Positions 26,703-36,847 of a DNA stretch of 64,000 nt are shown here, one piece after another; within the stretch, counting starts at the first letter, position 1; the number at the start of each line of letters is the position of its first letter. Source of the stretch: Rhizobium oryzihabitans (lineage in GTDB: Bacteria; Pseudomonadota; Alphaproteobacteria; Rhizobiales; Rhizobiaceae); NCBI RefSeq assembly GCF_010669145.1, contig NZ_CP048637.1, forward strand, positions 186,001-250,000, given 5' to 3'. Position numbers and translations under genes: made by a program. A model generated the notes under the pieces. The model made no database searches, was not told the origin of the DNA, and saw only the letters and a program-made list of their open reading frames with translations.

Positions 26703-28469
26703 TCAGTGAGCGACTGCGGAACCTGCACCACGCGGAACGCGGATGGATTCCACCAGATCCTGCACTTCCTTTGGCGGAGCAGCAGTCATGCTGGAAACCA
26801 GATAGGCGGCTGCGAAGTTCAGCAGGGCGCCGATCGGGCCAAACGCGCTCGGCGGAATGCCGAACACGTAATTGGCCGGTATGTTTTCAAGCATGTTGGT
26901 TCCCGGAATGAAGAACCAGCCCAGATAAGTGAACAGGTAGACGCAGGTGGTGATGAGACCAACGAGCATGCCGACGGTCGCACCCGCAGAGTTCATGCGC
27001 TTTGAGAAAATACCCATCATCAACACCGGGAAGATCGTCGCGGCAGCAAGACCAAAAGCGAGCGCCACGGTCTGAGCAGCAAAGCCCGGCGGGTTGAGAC
27101 CGAGCAAGGTTGCAATCAGAATTGCACCTGCCATTGCGATTCGCGCCGCCAGAAGCTCACCCTTTTCCGAGATGTCAGGCTTCAACGAGCCTTTGATCAG
27201 ATCGTGGCTGATGGCCGACGAAATAGCCAACAGCAGACCGGCAGCAGTCGAAAGCGCAGCGGCAAGACCACCAGCGGCAATCAGACCGATAACCCAGCCC
27301 GGAAGCTGTGCAATTTCCGGATTGGCAAGAACGAGGATGTCGTTGTTGATATCGAGTTCGTTGCCCTTCCAGCCACGCTCCTCAGCCGTGGCAGCGAAGC
27401 CGGCAGCCTTGTCATTGTAAAGCTGGATGCGGCCATCGCCGTTCTTGTCCTCGAACTTGATAAGACCTGTGACTTCCCACGTCTTCATCCAGTCCGGACG
27501 CTCTTCGTAGAGAACTGATTCAGCCTGGGTTCCCTGAGGATAGATGGTATTGACGATGTTCAGTCGAGCCATGGCGCCGACAGCCGGGGCCGTCAGATAA
27601 AGCAGCGCAATGAACACCAGTGCCCAGCCCGCGGACCAGCGGGCATCGGCCACCTTTGGAACGGTGAAGAAGCGGATGATGACGTGCGGCAAGCCGGCAG
27701 TGCCGATCATCAGCGACAGCGTGAAGAGCGTCATGTTGAGCATGGAGCCTTGCGCCGTATAGGCCGTAAAGCCAAGATCGGTCACCACCTGATCAAGCTT
27801 CTGAAGAAGCGGCAGTCCGGATTCCGTATGCGTGCCGAACAGACCGAGCGGCGGAAGCGCATTATCGGTCAATTGCAGCGAGATGAAGATCGCCGGGATA
27901 GTGTAGGCGATGATCAGAACGACATACTGGGCAACCTGCGTATAGGTTATGCCCTTCATGCCACCGAGCACCGCATAGGCGAACACGACTGCGGAAGCGA
28001 TCCACAGGCCGGTTGAAACCTGCACTTCAAGGAAGCGCGAGAAGGCAACGCCAGCACCCGTCATCTGCCCGATAACATAGGTTACCGAGATGATGATGAG
28101 GCAGACGACGCCGACAAGGCGGGCTGTATTGGAATAGAAACGATCACCGATGAACTGCGGCACGGTGAACTTGCCGAACTTGCGCAGATAAGGCGCGAGC
28201 AGAAGGGCGAGCAGAACATAACCACCGGTCCACCCCATGAGATAGGTGGAGTTGGCATAGCCGACACCTGCTATGAGGCCGGCCATGGAGATAAAGGATG
28301 CGGCCGACATCCAGTCGGCAGCGGTTGCCATGCCGTTCGTCACGGGATGAACGCCCTGGCTAGCGGCATAGAATTCAGCGGTGGAACCTGCGCGGGTCCA
28401 GATGGCGATACCGATGTAAAGCGCAAAAGACGCGCCGACCATCAGCAGATTGAGCGTGTACTGATCCAT
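26703..28469 (-). CDS. Sodium:solute symporter, ActP-like (acetate/pyruvate-type)
   Basis: About 588 residues with 13-14 predicted helices. SSS-family features include the sodium-site region (AADWMSAASFISMAGLIAG) and the signature GLAAALSTAAGLLLAISSAISHD. An insert of about 90 residues with an acidic DKNGDGRIQ motif between helices is typical of the VC_2705-like subfamily that pairs with DUF4212 proteins. The substrate is probably a short organic anion such as acetate. The gene follows the DUF4212 gene by 14 bp. Confidence 0.9.
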   Translation of the reverse strand: MDQYTLNLLMVGASFALYIGIAIWTRAGSTAEFYAASQGVHPVTNGMATAADWMSAASFISMAGLIAGVGYANSTYLMGWTGGYVLLALLLAPYLRKFGKFTVPQFIGDRFYSNTARLVGVVCLIIISVTYVIGQMTGAGVAFSRFLEVQVSTGLWIASAVVFAYAVLGGMKGITYTQVAQYVVLIIAYTIPAIFISLQLTDNALPPLGLFGTHTESGLPLLQKLDQVVTDLGFTAYTAQGSMLNMTLFTLSLMIGTAGLPHVIIRFFTVPKVADARWSAGWALVFIALLYLTAPAVGAMARLNIVNTIYPQGTQAESVLYEERPDWMKTWEVTGLIKFEDKNGDGRIQLYNDKAAGFAATAEERGWKGNELDINNDILVLANPEIAQLPGWVIGLIAAGGLAAALSTAAGLLLAISSAISHDLIKGSLKPDISEKGELLAARIAMAGAILIATLLGLNPPGFAAQTVALAFGLAAATIFPVLMMGIFSKRMNSAGATVGMLVGLITTCVYLFTYLGWFFIPGTNMLENIPANYVFGIPPSAFGPIGALLNFAAAYLVSSMTAAPPKEVQDLVESIRVPRGAGSAVAH

Positions 28470-28483
28470 GAAACTCCTCCGTC

Positions 28484-28744
28484 TCAGTTCTCGTCGACGC
28501 CGAATTCACGGTCGATCTTGTTCATGTAGACGGCGTACCCAAAGATCAGCGCGATGAAGACGAGGATCGAACCCTGCTGGGCGAACCAGAAGCCGAGATC
28601 CGAACCACCGATCTTGATACCCGAAAGCGCCGGGCGAAGCAGAATGCCAAAGCCATAGGAAACAACCGTCCAGATCACCATGCAAATCCAGATGATGCGG
28701 ATGTTTGCCTTCCAATAGGCATTAGAAGAAGACTTATCCTCCAT
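28484..28744 (-). CDS. DUF4212 small membrane subunit of the symporter
   Basis: About 86 residues with two membrane helices (IIWICMVIWTVVSYGFGILL and SILVFIALIFGYAVYMN) and the family end NKIDREFGV. It is analogous to YjcH beside ActP in E. coli and is believed to help the symporter. The ATG at 28744 has AAAGGGAGG upstream; the longer frame is not protein-like. First gene of the operon that includes the symporter and regulators. Confidence 0.9.
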   Translation of the reverse strand: MEDKSSSNAYWKANIRIIWICMVIWTVVSYGFGILLRPALSGIKIGGSDLGFWFAQQGSILVFIALIFGYAVYMNKIDREFGVDEN

Positions 28745-29245
28745 GGAGAACCTCCCTTTAAACTCCCAATTACCCCTTCTCAGGGGCGACCTCCAAAAAA
28801 ACCAGCACAGGAGTTCGCTGGCTGGAACACTCGTTCCAGCCATTTGATTGCTGAACCACCTCAATGATTAGCCAGATAGCTTTTTGCTATTCCTTGCGCT
28901 TAACCCCTCCAGGGCGCAGGATCGGTAACCGACAATTATGCTCTCCCATGCATAGTCAGCTTGACTGTAGACGGAGATTCCTCCAAGCCACCCGCGACAA
29001 TTGTCTTAATACTAAAGTCAAACACGCGTTGCCCAACGCGCATTCATTCCCCTCAAATTCTTCTAGTTTTTTGAAACGATTATATTTTTTCGAAGGAAGC
29101 TCTGCAGCAGCAAAGCATGGAAATGCCATGAGCCGGAGCATGGTCACGTCTTGTTGACCACGTGTGATCAGATCACCGAAGCCTATACGGCCTTCAGTCA
29201 CCGTGAGGCCATCCGATACCCAACCAAACTGAATGGAAAATAGCG
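28745..29245. other. Intergenic region upstream of the symporter operon
   Basis: No supportable gene. It carries the promoter of the DUF4212-symporter operon and the 3' flank of trkH. Short dyads such as TGATCAGATCA near 29164 are visible but not assignable. Confidence 0.4.
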
Positions 29246-30705
29246 TCAGTTCCGCCAGAATGTTGGCAACAAAAGCACGACGACTGACAGAATTTCGAGA
29301 CGACCAAGCAACATGACAAAAGACAGGAGATAAAAGGCGGGATCAGTCATGGCTGAAAAATTGCCGGCTGGACCGATAGCGTCCCCGACGCCAGGACCGA
29401 CATTCGCGAGCGCCGTCACCACGGAAGAAAGGGATGTCGCAATATCATACCCTAGCGCGCCCATCGCCAGGCTGCCGGCCAGCCAGATCACGATAAATGC
29501 AAAGAGAAACAAAAAGACAGCCCTCTGCGTTTCGGGATCTACGTTCAAACGCCCGTATCGAACAGGATAAATGGCATCGGGATAAATCAGTCGCTTCAGG
29601 CCGACATGAACTGTCGAAACGAGAATTATGAAGCGGTATGCCTTGATCCCACCCGATGTGGACCCGGAACAACCGCCGGCAAATGTGGCAATGAAGGCGG
29701 CCACAACAACAAACGGTCCCCAGCGGGTATAGTCTTCACTTGCAAACCCGGTCGTCGAGAAAATGGACGCGAAGTTGAAAAACGAATGCGCCAGCGCATA
29801 GCCGAAATCCACGCCATTTTGAAAGTGGTTTGCCAGCGCGGCAAGAATAGAGAACACGCAAACATAGCCGATGAAGACCGCAATCTGCGGATCGCGTAGC
29901 GTATCTACTTTCCGGCGTACCGCGAAAAGAATCATAGCCGAGAACGGTAGACTGCCCAAAATCATGAAGATCGTGGCAGTCCACAGCAACGTGCGATTAT
30001 CACCGAAATAGCCGAATGAAGCATCATGGGTCGAGAACCCGCCAGTCGATATCGTTGCCATGGCGTGGTTGATCGCGTCAAAACGGTTCATTCCCCCGAG
30101 ATTGTACGCCACAGCGCACACAATTGTTATTCCCACGTAAATCCCGATGAAGGCGCGTGTAAACGTCGCCATACGCGCGAACGGCCGATCATTCGAACTG
30201 TCTGACGATTCCATTCTGAAAAAGGACATTCCCCGACGCGCAGAAACGGCAGAAGGAACAGGCCGAGAGCTACAATCCCGATACCGCCAAGCCAATGAAG
30301 AAGAGAACGCCAGAACAGAAAGCCCTTCGGCAGTTGATCCAATCCGGCAATGCTGGTTGAGCCTGTCGTGGTCACTGCGGAAACAGACTCGAAAATGGCT
30401 TGCCCAAAGGTCAGGTCCAGCTTCGAGAAGTATATGGGCAAGGCTCCCGTAATTGAGAAAACCAGCCATAAAACATTGACGAGGATAAATCCGAAACGCT
30501 TGCTAAATGGCGGCGGGGAGGATCGGGTCGCAAATGCGAGCATTAAGGAAAACCCACCCGTCAGAAACGCGCAGACAGCAAAAGCTTTCCAATTATCATC
30601 ATGATAGTAAAGGTTGACGAGTGCAGGCAACAGCATCGCTGTGGCAAGATACAGGCCGCATACGGCGGCCACATGGAGCGCCGAGCGTATCAGATTGCCG
30701 TTCAA
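29246..30705 (-). CDS. trkH: TrkH-family potassium uptake protein (frame broken by one base)
   Basis: About 486 residues once one G is added to the G4 run opposite 30231-30234, which joins LLPFLRVGG to MSFFRMES. Four M1-P-M2 repeats are visible, with selectivity-filter-like segments TTGSTSI, ISTGGFSTHD, FSTTGFAS and ANVGPGVG. It is the membrane channel subunit of potassium uptake. Its ATG overlaps the mrpG stop (ATGA), so it is the last gene of the mrp operon, an uncommon partner that would couple K+ uptake with Na+/H+ exchange. No trkA is nearby. Confidence 0.88.
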
Positions 30706-31091
30706 GGCTTGGCTTCCACGGTTTTCCTCACGTCAGCTCCTGAAAGCGTGGCCCATTCTGCTGCGGAGCCGGTCTCCGGCAGTGTTTTTCGCTTCTCCTT
30801 ATTCCGCAGAATATGAACTTTCGCAATCATGTGGGCGCTGACAGGCGCTGTCAAAAACAGAAACAGGGTAATCAGCAGTTCGTGAAAGGAAAGGACGCCC
30901 GCAGTACCGGCGAAATAAACCATGGAGGCAATCAGCAGCGAGCCGATACCGAGCGTGGTCGCCTTGGTCGGGGCGTGAAGGCGCCGCATCGTATCCGGCA
31001 GCTTGGCGAGACCAAATGAGCCGACAAGCAGGAAGAACGCGCCTACCACGATGAGAATGGAAGCGACTGTTTCCAAGACCGTTTCAATCAT
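30702..31091 (-). CDS. mrpG: Mrp-type Na+(K+)/H+ antiporter subunit G
   Basis: About 129 residues, three membrane helices, with the conserved PDTMRRLHAPTKATTLG loop of MrpG/PhaG. Longer than most because of a charged C-terminal tail. Part of the seven-subunit (here six-gene) antiporter complex in the inner membrane. Coupled to trkH downstream, 11 bp after mrpF. Confidence 0.92.
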   Translation of the reverse strand: MIETVLETVASILIVVGAFFLLVGSFGLAKLPDTMRRLHAPTKATTLGIGSLLIASMVYFAGTAGVLSFHELLITLFLFLTAPVSAHMIAKVHILRNKEKRKTLPETGSAAEWATLSGADVRKTVEAKP

Positions 31092-31102
31092 CCACGTTCA
31101 CC

Positions 31103-31372
31103 TCACTCGATCACATTGCCGCGCAGAAGGAATTTGCAGAAGGCGACTGTCGTCACGAAGCCGACCATGGCCAACAGCAGGGCCGCCTCGAAATACATGG
31201 CAGTGCCATAGAGTATCCCGGCCAGCACCACGAGACCGATGACATTCACAACGAGCGTATCGAGCGCGAGAATGCGATCGGCGCTGTCCGGACCGAACGT
31301 CAGCCGCCACAGCGTCATCGCCATGGCGATGCAGATGGCGACGGTCGCAATGCTGCAAGCGATCACGATCAT
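31103..31372 (-). CDS. mrpF: Mrp-type antiporter subunit F
   Basis: About 89 residues, three helices. The conserved R-x-x-x-G-P-x-x-x-D-R-I-x-A-L-D motif reads RLTFGPDSADRILALD. Its ATG overlaps the mrpE stop by four bases. Confidence 0.93.
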   Translation of the reverse strand: MIVIACSIATVAICIAMAMTLWRLTFGPDSADRILALDTLVVNVIGLVVLAGILYGTAMYFEAALLLAMVGFVTTVAFCKFLLRGNVIE

Positions 31373-31857
31373 TCGAATATCCTCTTCAACCGCCGTTCAT
31401 AGCGTTGTTTTATATCGACCACGACACCGGCCGGATCGTCGGTTTCGAGGCAATGGACCAGAATGGCCTTGCCATCGGCGCTGAGATCGGCGCTGACCGT
31501 CCCCGGCGTCATGGTGATCGTGCCAGCCAGAGCAGTAATTGCCTCAGGTGTTTTCAGATCGAGCGGGACGGTTACATAGGTCGAGCGCAGGCTCGCCCCC
31601 TTGCGGGTCAGAACGAGCCGGGCGACGTGAATGTTGGAGATCACGATATCCCAAAGCACCACAAGCAGAAATTCTGCGATGGCCAGCGGCGCCTTCAATA
31701 CCGGATTGCCGGGCCAGAACCGTGCCGTTGTCAGTGGAATCGCCAGCCCCATGGCAAGACCGAAGACGATCGTGCCCGTGCTGATTTCATTGATCAGCAT
31801 CACCCAGATGACCGCAATGACAAGGCTGAGAACCGGATGCGGCAGAATTGTCTTCAT
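31369..31857 (-). CDS. mrpE: Mrp-type antiporter subunit E
   Basis: About 162 residues. Two or three N-terminal helices, then the cytoplasmic domain with VPLDLKTPEAITALAGTITMTPGT and VHCLETDD, both diagnostic of MrpE/PhaE. Spaced three bases from mrpD. Confidence 0.93.
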   Translation of the reverse strand: MKTILPHPVLSLVIAVIWVMLINEISTGTIVFGLAMGLAIPLTTARFWPGNPVLKAPLAIAEFLLVVLWDIVISNIHVARLVLTRKGASLRSTYVTVPLDLKTPEAITALAGTITMTPGTVSADLSADGKAILVHCLETDDPAGVVVDIKQRYERRLKRIFE

Positions 31858-31860
31858 GGA

Positions 31861-33389
31861 TCAGCCTCCCCTTGCCGCGCCAAGAACGGCTTCAACATAG
31901 CCATCGCGGTCAAGCGCCTGTCGTGCCGTGTCGTTGAGCCATTCCGCCGCCGGTCCGCCGAACAGCGTCCAGAGCGCGGTCATCGCCAGAAGTGCGGAGA
32001 TCGCCACAAGCTGGGGCACCGCGGAAGGCAGGGCATCGGCCTTGTTTTCAGGCGGCACGGGCAAGGTTCCCCAGAACAAGGCCGACCCGGCACGCACAAA
32101 ACCAATGGTCAACAGAAGGCTTGTCGCAAGCACGAGCGCCCATAGCCACGGCCACGCAAGCGATGCCCGCAAGGCATCAAGGATCATCACTTTACCGATG
32201 AAGCCCGAAAGCGGCGGCAATCCGGTCATGCCTATGGCCGCCAGCAGATAAAATCCACCGATCATAAGATCATTGCGGATGGCAGGCGCCGGAACAAGCC
32301 GGTCTCCCGCGTCTCCCGCGTCTCCCGGCGGTCAGCGACGAGGCCGGCGATGAGGAAAAGCGCCGCTCCGGCCAGCGTGGAGTGGACGAGATAATAAAGG
32401 GCCGCCGAGACACCGGTCGCTGTAAACGTGCCGAGCGCCAGCAGCAGCGTGCCCATGGAGGCAACCACTGAGAATGCCGCGAGCGACTTGAGACGATGGC
32501 TGCCCAGCACGCCAAGCGCACCGATGAACAATGTGATGGCGGCGGCGGGAAGAACGAAAGGAACCGCCACATTGGCAAGCGGTCCGGCATCGACGCCGAA
32601 GACCATGCCGTAGACACGCAGGATGGCATAAGCGCCAACCTTGGTCATGATCATGAAGATTGCCGCCGCGGGCGCCGATGTCGAGGCATAGGTGGAGGGA
32701 AGCCACCAGTGCAGCGGAACCAGCGAGGCCTTCGTTGCAAAGACGAGGAATAGCAACAATGCCCCAGCCTTGAGGATCGCCTGATCGCCTGCGCCAATTT
32801 CGCCCGCTTTCACGGCCAGATCGGCCATGTTCAGCGTTCCGGTCGCCGCATAGATCAGACCCGCTCCGATGAGGAAGAGCGTCGAAGCGACGAGATTGAT
32901 CGCGACATACTGGAACCCAGCCTTCAAACGTTCGGCACCGCCGCCATGCAGCATCAGCCCATAGGAGGCGATCAGCATCACCTCGAAAAAGACGAACAGG
33001 TTGAAGATATCGCCCGTGAGGAACGCGCCGTTGATACCGAGAAGCTGGAACTGGAAAAGCGGGTGGAAATGCCGCCCGGCACGATCCGCCCCGCCCGTGG
33101 CAAAGACGACAACACAGAGCGCCAGAACGCCTGTCAGTGTCAGCAATGTGGCGTTGAGCCGGTCGATGACCAGCACGATGCCGAACGGCGCTTCCCAGTT
33201 GCCCAGCCGGTAGACAAGTGGCACGCCATCCGCCGATTGGGCAAGCAGCACCAGATCAACGGCGAGCAGCAGGATGGTCGCAACAATCGAGACGGCTCGC
33301 TGGCTCTCAAGCTGGAAGCGCAGCGCCAGCAGCATGAAGGCGGCCGTCAGGGCCGGAATGACGGCAGGCAGAATAATCCAGTGGTTCAC
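31861..33389 (-). CDS. mrpD: Mrp-type antiporter subunit D (frame broken by one base)
   Basis: About 509 residues in two frames (32262-33389 and 31861-32265), rejoined by one G in the run opposite 32324-32326. A proton-pumping NuoN/M-like subunit: FFEVMLIASYGLMLHGG holds the key Glu, and TKASLVPLHWWLP the key Lys. The break falls beside a 9-bp tandem repeat (CTCCCGCGT-like, three units) encoding Gly-Asp-Ala repeats. The start overlaps the mrpC stop by four bases. Confidence 0.9.
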
Positions 33390-33748
33390 GGTTTTCCGGC
33401 CTCCCCGGAGGCTGAATCGTCCGGCCTTACATCGAGATCGGCCCGGTCGCTTCCGGTTTCGAGGAAACCTCGCAGCGCCAGAACGACGATCAGCGCCGTC
33501 ATGCCGAAGGAGATGACGATGGCGGTCAGCACCAGCGCCTGCGGCAGAGGATCGGTGTAGGCTACCGCATCGGGCGAGACGATCGGCGGCCGGTTGATGA
33601 CAAGCCTTCCCATCGAGAAGAGGAAAACGTTCACGGCATAGGACAGGAATGTCAGCCCGAGGATAACGGGAAACGTCCTGGCCCTCAGCATCAGGTAAAT
33701 GCCGGTGGCAGTGAGGATGCCGGTGGCGCTGGCGACGAGAAGCTCCAT
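33386..33748 (-). CDS. mrpC: Mrp-type antiporter subunit C
   Basis: About 120 residues, NuoK-like, three helices with the conserved G-x-x-x-L-x-x-A-x-N region (LGLTFLSYAVNVFLFSMG) and the loop DPLPQALVLTAIVI. The C-terminal tail is acidic. Three bases from mrpA. Confidence 0.93.
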   Translation of the reverse strand: MELLVASATGILTATGIYLMLRARTFPVILGLTFLSYAVNVFLFSMGRLVINRPPIVSPDAVAYTDPLPQALVLTAIVISFGMTALIVVLALRGFLETGSDRADLDVRPDDSASGEAGKP

Positions 33749-33751
33749 AAA

Positions 33752-36593
33752 TCAGGCTCCTTCCGGCTTGTTGTTTTCAAGGGGAATGTCCATGGCCGCG
33801 CCAAGCGGCTGCGGATCGACCCTCTGCGCGACGCGCGAAAGGCGGGCGAGTGAAAGCACCATCACGCCGACAACTGTAAGGAACACGCCGAGATCGAAGA
33901 CCATGGCCGATGCCAACTCGAATTTACCGACCAGTGGCCATGTCACATAACCGAAGGTGCTTTTGAGGAATGGCTGGCCGAAGACCCAGGGGGCGACGCC
34001 CGCCAGCCCGGCAATGCCAACACCCGCGCCGATCAGTGCGTGCGGATCGTATCGCCTGCGCTCGGACGCCCAGACATAACCGGACGCGATGTACTGAACG
34101 ATCAGCGCGATGGCGACAACCAGACCGGCGATAAACCCGCCGCCCGGCAGATTATGCCCGCGCAGGAAAATATAAACGCCGACAGCAAGCGACAATGGCA
34201 GGAGCAGGCGCGTGGCAACCACGAGAATGAGCGGGTGCGCATCGCCCGCTTCCTCCACCGGGAGAAGCGCACGCACGCGCCGGAGCGCAGCACCCTTGAG
34301 ATTGACGTCGAGCAGCGCATAAATTGAAATGGCCGCAATGCCGAGCACGATGATTTCAGCGAATGTATCGTAACCGCGGAAATCCACCAGAATGACGTTC
34401 ACGACATTGGTGCCGCCGCCGCCCGGCTTGGAATTGGCCAGATAGTAATCGGCGATGGCGCGCGGCCCTTCGCTGGTCATCACGCCATAGGCAAGTGCGG
34501 CGACGCCAAGACCGCCGGCAATGGCGATCAATGCATCCACAGCGCGAAAGGCACCGCCGGTTTCCTTCGGTGTCTGCTTGGGCAGAAGGTTGAGAGCCAG
34601 AAGCATCAGAACCGTGGTCACGACATCGACGGTGATCTGCGTCAGGGCCAGATCGGGAGCTGAAAACTGGATGAAGATCAGCGCAACGACAATGCCGACG
34701 ACACTGGTCAGGATCAAAGAAAGGAAGCGGTCGGCATGACCGATGGCAACCGCGACGCTGATGCCCGCCAATGTAAGCCATGCGAAAACGGCGGGCAGGC
34801 TGACGGGAAGCAATGGGCGCGCACCATTGCCGAGCGTTCCCTGCCATGCCGCATGGAGACCCAAGGCAACAAGCGTGACGAAAACGATGCGCAGCGTCAT
34901 CGGCAGCGAACCGTTGTGCAGCATCCCCGTCACAAGGCTTGCTGCCTTTTCGCACACAGAAAGAACGCTCTCGAACATCGCCTTGGCATCGGGGCGGGGC
35001 ACTGCAAGCCTGAGCCCGTTCGCCACCCCATAGGCTGCGAGAAGTGCCGCGCCGCCCGCGAAGGCAATGAGGCTCATGAACAGCGCGGGCGTGAACCCGT
35101 GCCACAGCGCCAGATGATATTCGGGCAGGCTGCCGCCCGTCACAGCGCCGGCTACGGTCGCAACAAGGTCACCGGCAACAAAGGCGGGCGCAACGCCAAT
35201 GGCAACGACGGCAATCGCCAGCAGTGCCACCGGCATCCACATGCCAGCCGGCGGATCATGCGGATGGCGCGGATAGTCATGGCGCTTCGCGCCCATGAAA
35301 GTCCCTACAGCAAAGCGCAGCGAATAGGCCACGGAACACACGGCCCGAGGGTTGTGGCAACCGGGAACAGCCATGCCTGACCGGCATAAACGGTGTGGGC
35401 CGCCTCTTCCAGCATCATTTCCTTGGAAAGGAATCCGTTGAAGAACGGCACGCCCGCCATCGATGCGGCCGCGACAAGCGCAAGCGTCGCGGTGACCGGC
35501 ATGAGCCCCATGAGGCCGCCAAGCCGCTTGAGATCGCGGGTGCCCGTCTCATGATCGACAATACCCGCGCTCATGAAAAGGGCGGCCTTGAACGTTGCAT
35601 GGTTGAGAATGTGGAAGACGGCAGCAACTGCGCCCATTTTCGTGCCGAGACCAAGCAGCATGGTCACGAGGCCGAGATGGCTGACCGTGGAAAAGGCGAG
35701 CAGACCCTTGAGGTCATCCTTGAAGAAAGCGATCCATGCCGCAATCAGCATCGTCGCAAGCCCTACAGGGGCAACGATCAAGAACCATGCATCGGTGCCG
35801 GAGAGAGCCGGCCAGAAGCGCGCCAGCAAAAAGATGCCCGCCTTTACCATCGTCGCCGAATGCAGGTAGGCGGAAACCGGCGTCGGCGCAGCCATGGCAT
35901 GCGGCAGCCAGAAATGGAATGGAAACTGGGCCGATTTGGTGAAGGCTCCGAGCAGAATCAGAAGCAGCGCCGGAAGGTATAGCGGCGATGCCTTGATGAT
36001 GTCGCCACGCAGCAGAAGCTCGGAAATCTCGTAGGTGCCTGCAATATGTCCGAGCAGTATCAGACCGCCGATCAGCGCCAGCCCCCGCCGCCGGTCACGA
36101 TCAGCGCCATGCGCGCGCCTTCGCGCGCATCCTGCCTGTGCCGCCAGTAACCGATCAGCAGGAACGACGTCAGGCTGGTCAGTTCCCAGAAAATCAGCAG
36201 CAGGATCAGGTTGTCGGAGAGCACAACGCCAAGCATTGCCCCCTGAAACAGCAGCAGATAGGCATAAAAGCGCCCGACGGGATCGTCACGATCGAGATAG
36301 AACCGCGCATAGACGATGACCAGCAGGCCAATGATCAGGATCATCGCGGCGAAGAAAAGGCTCAATCCATCGAGGCGGAAAGAGAAATTCAGCCCGATTT
36401 GCGCAATCCATGTCAGGCTGACGCGCTCGACGCCGCCGGAAAAAACGGTTTCCGCACGCGACAACAGCAACGCCAGCGCCGCAAGCGACACAAGACCCGT
36501 AGCATTGGCGCAAACATTGCGGCCAGAGCGGATGAGAAGCGGCGGCAGGATCGCGCCGAGCAGCGGCAAAAGGGGAACAAGCCAGAGAACCAT
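33752..36593 (-). CDS. mrpA: Mrp-type antiporter fused subunit A/B (frame broken twice)
   Basis: About 947 residues after two one-base repairs, in the G5 run opposite 36082-36086 (VTGGGG to LALIGGLI) and in the G3 run opposite 35344-35346 (VATTLG to AVCSVAYSL). The N-half is a NuoL-like proton channel ([52 protein letters not shown] is present in two adjoining parts). The C-part is the MrpB domain ([25 protein letters not shown]). This A-B fusion is normal for rhizobial PhaAB. The start ATG at 36593 ([13 protein letters not shown]) is chosen by homology. First gene of the mrp operon. Confidence 0.9.
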
Positions 36594-36847
36594 CAGCGAA
36601 TCCACGCTCCCGACGGTACGGTCGAGATCGTTACAGCTATTGGCAACGGCTTGGGGATCGGGCGATCGATTACGGCGCTCATCGGTGTGTCCATACAAAA
36701 ACCGCGCGGCGGCCCGACCTGCGCAATCCTGCCGTACCAATCTCCAGCACGAACACCCAAGCACTCTGTAACAAAGCATTCCGCTGTTGTCATGCAATTT
36801 AGGAAGAAAAATCAAATATGGCCGATGGAAGCCAGCATCCAGATGCC

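Noticed and set aside
33752..36593. Three separate antiporter genes or true pseudogenes in place of mrpA
   Set aside because: The pieces join exactly into the conserved A-B fusion when single Gs are added to two G runs, the same error type seen across the window.
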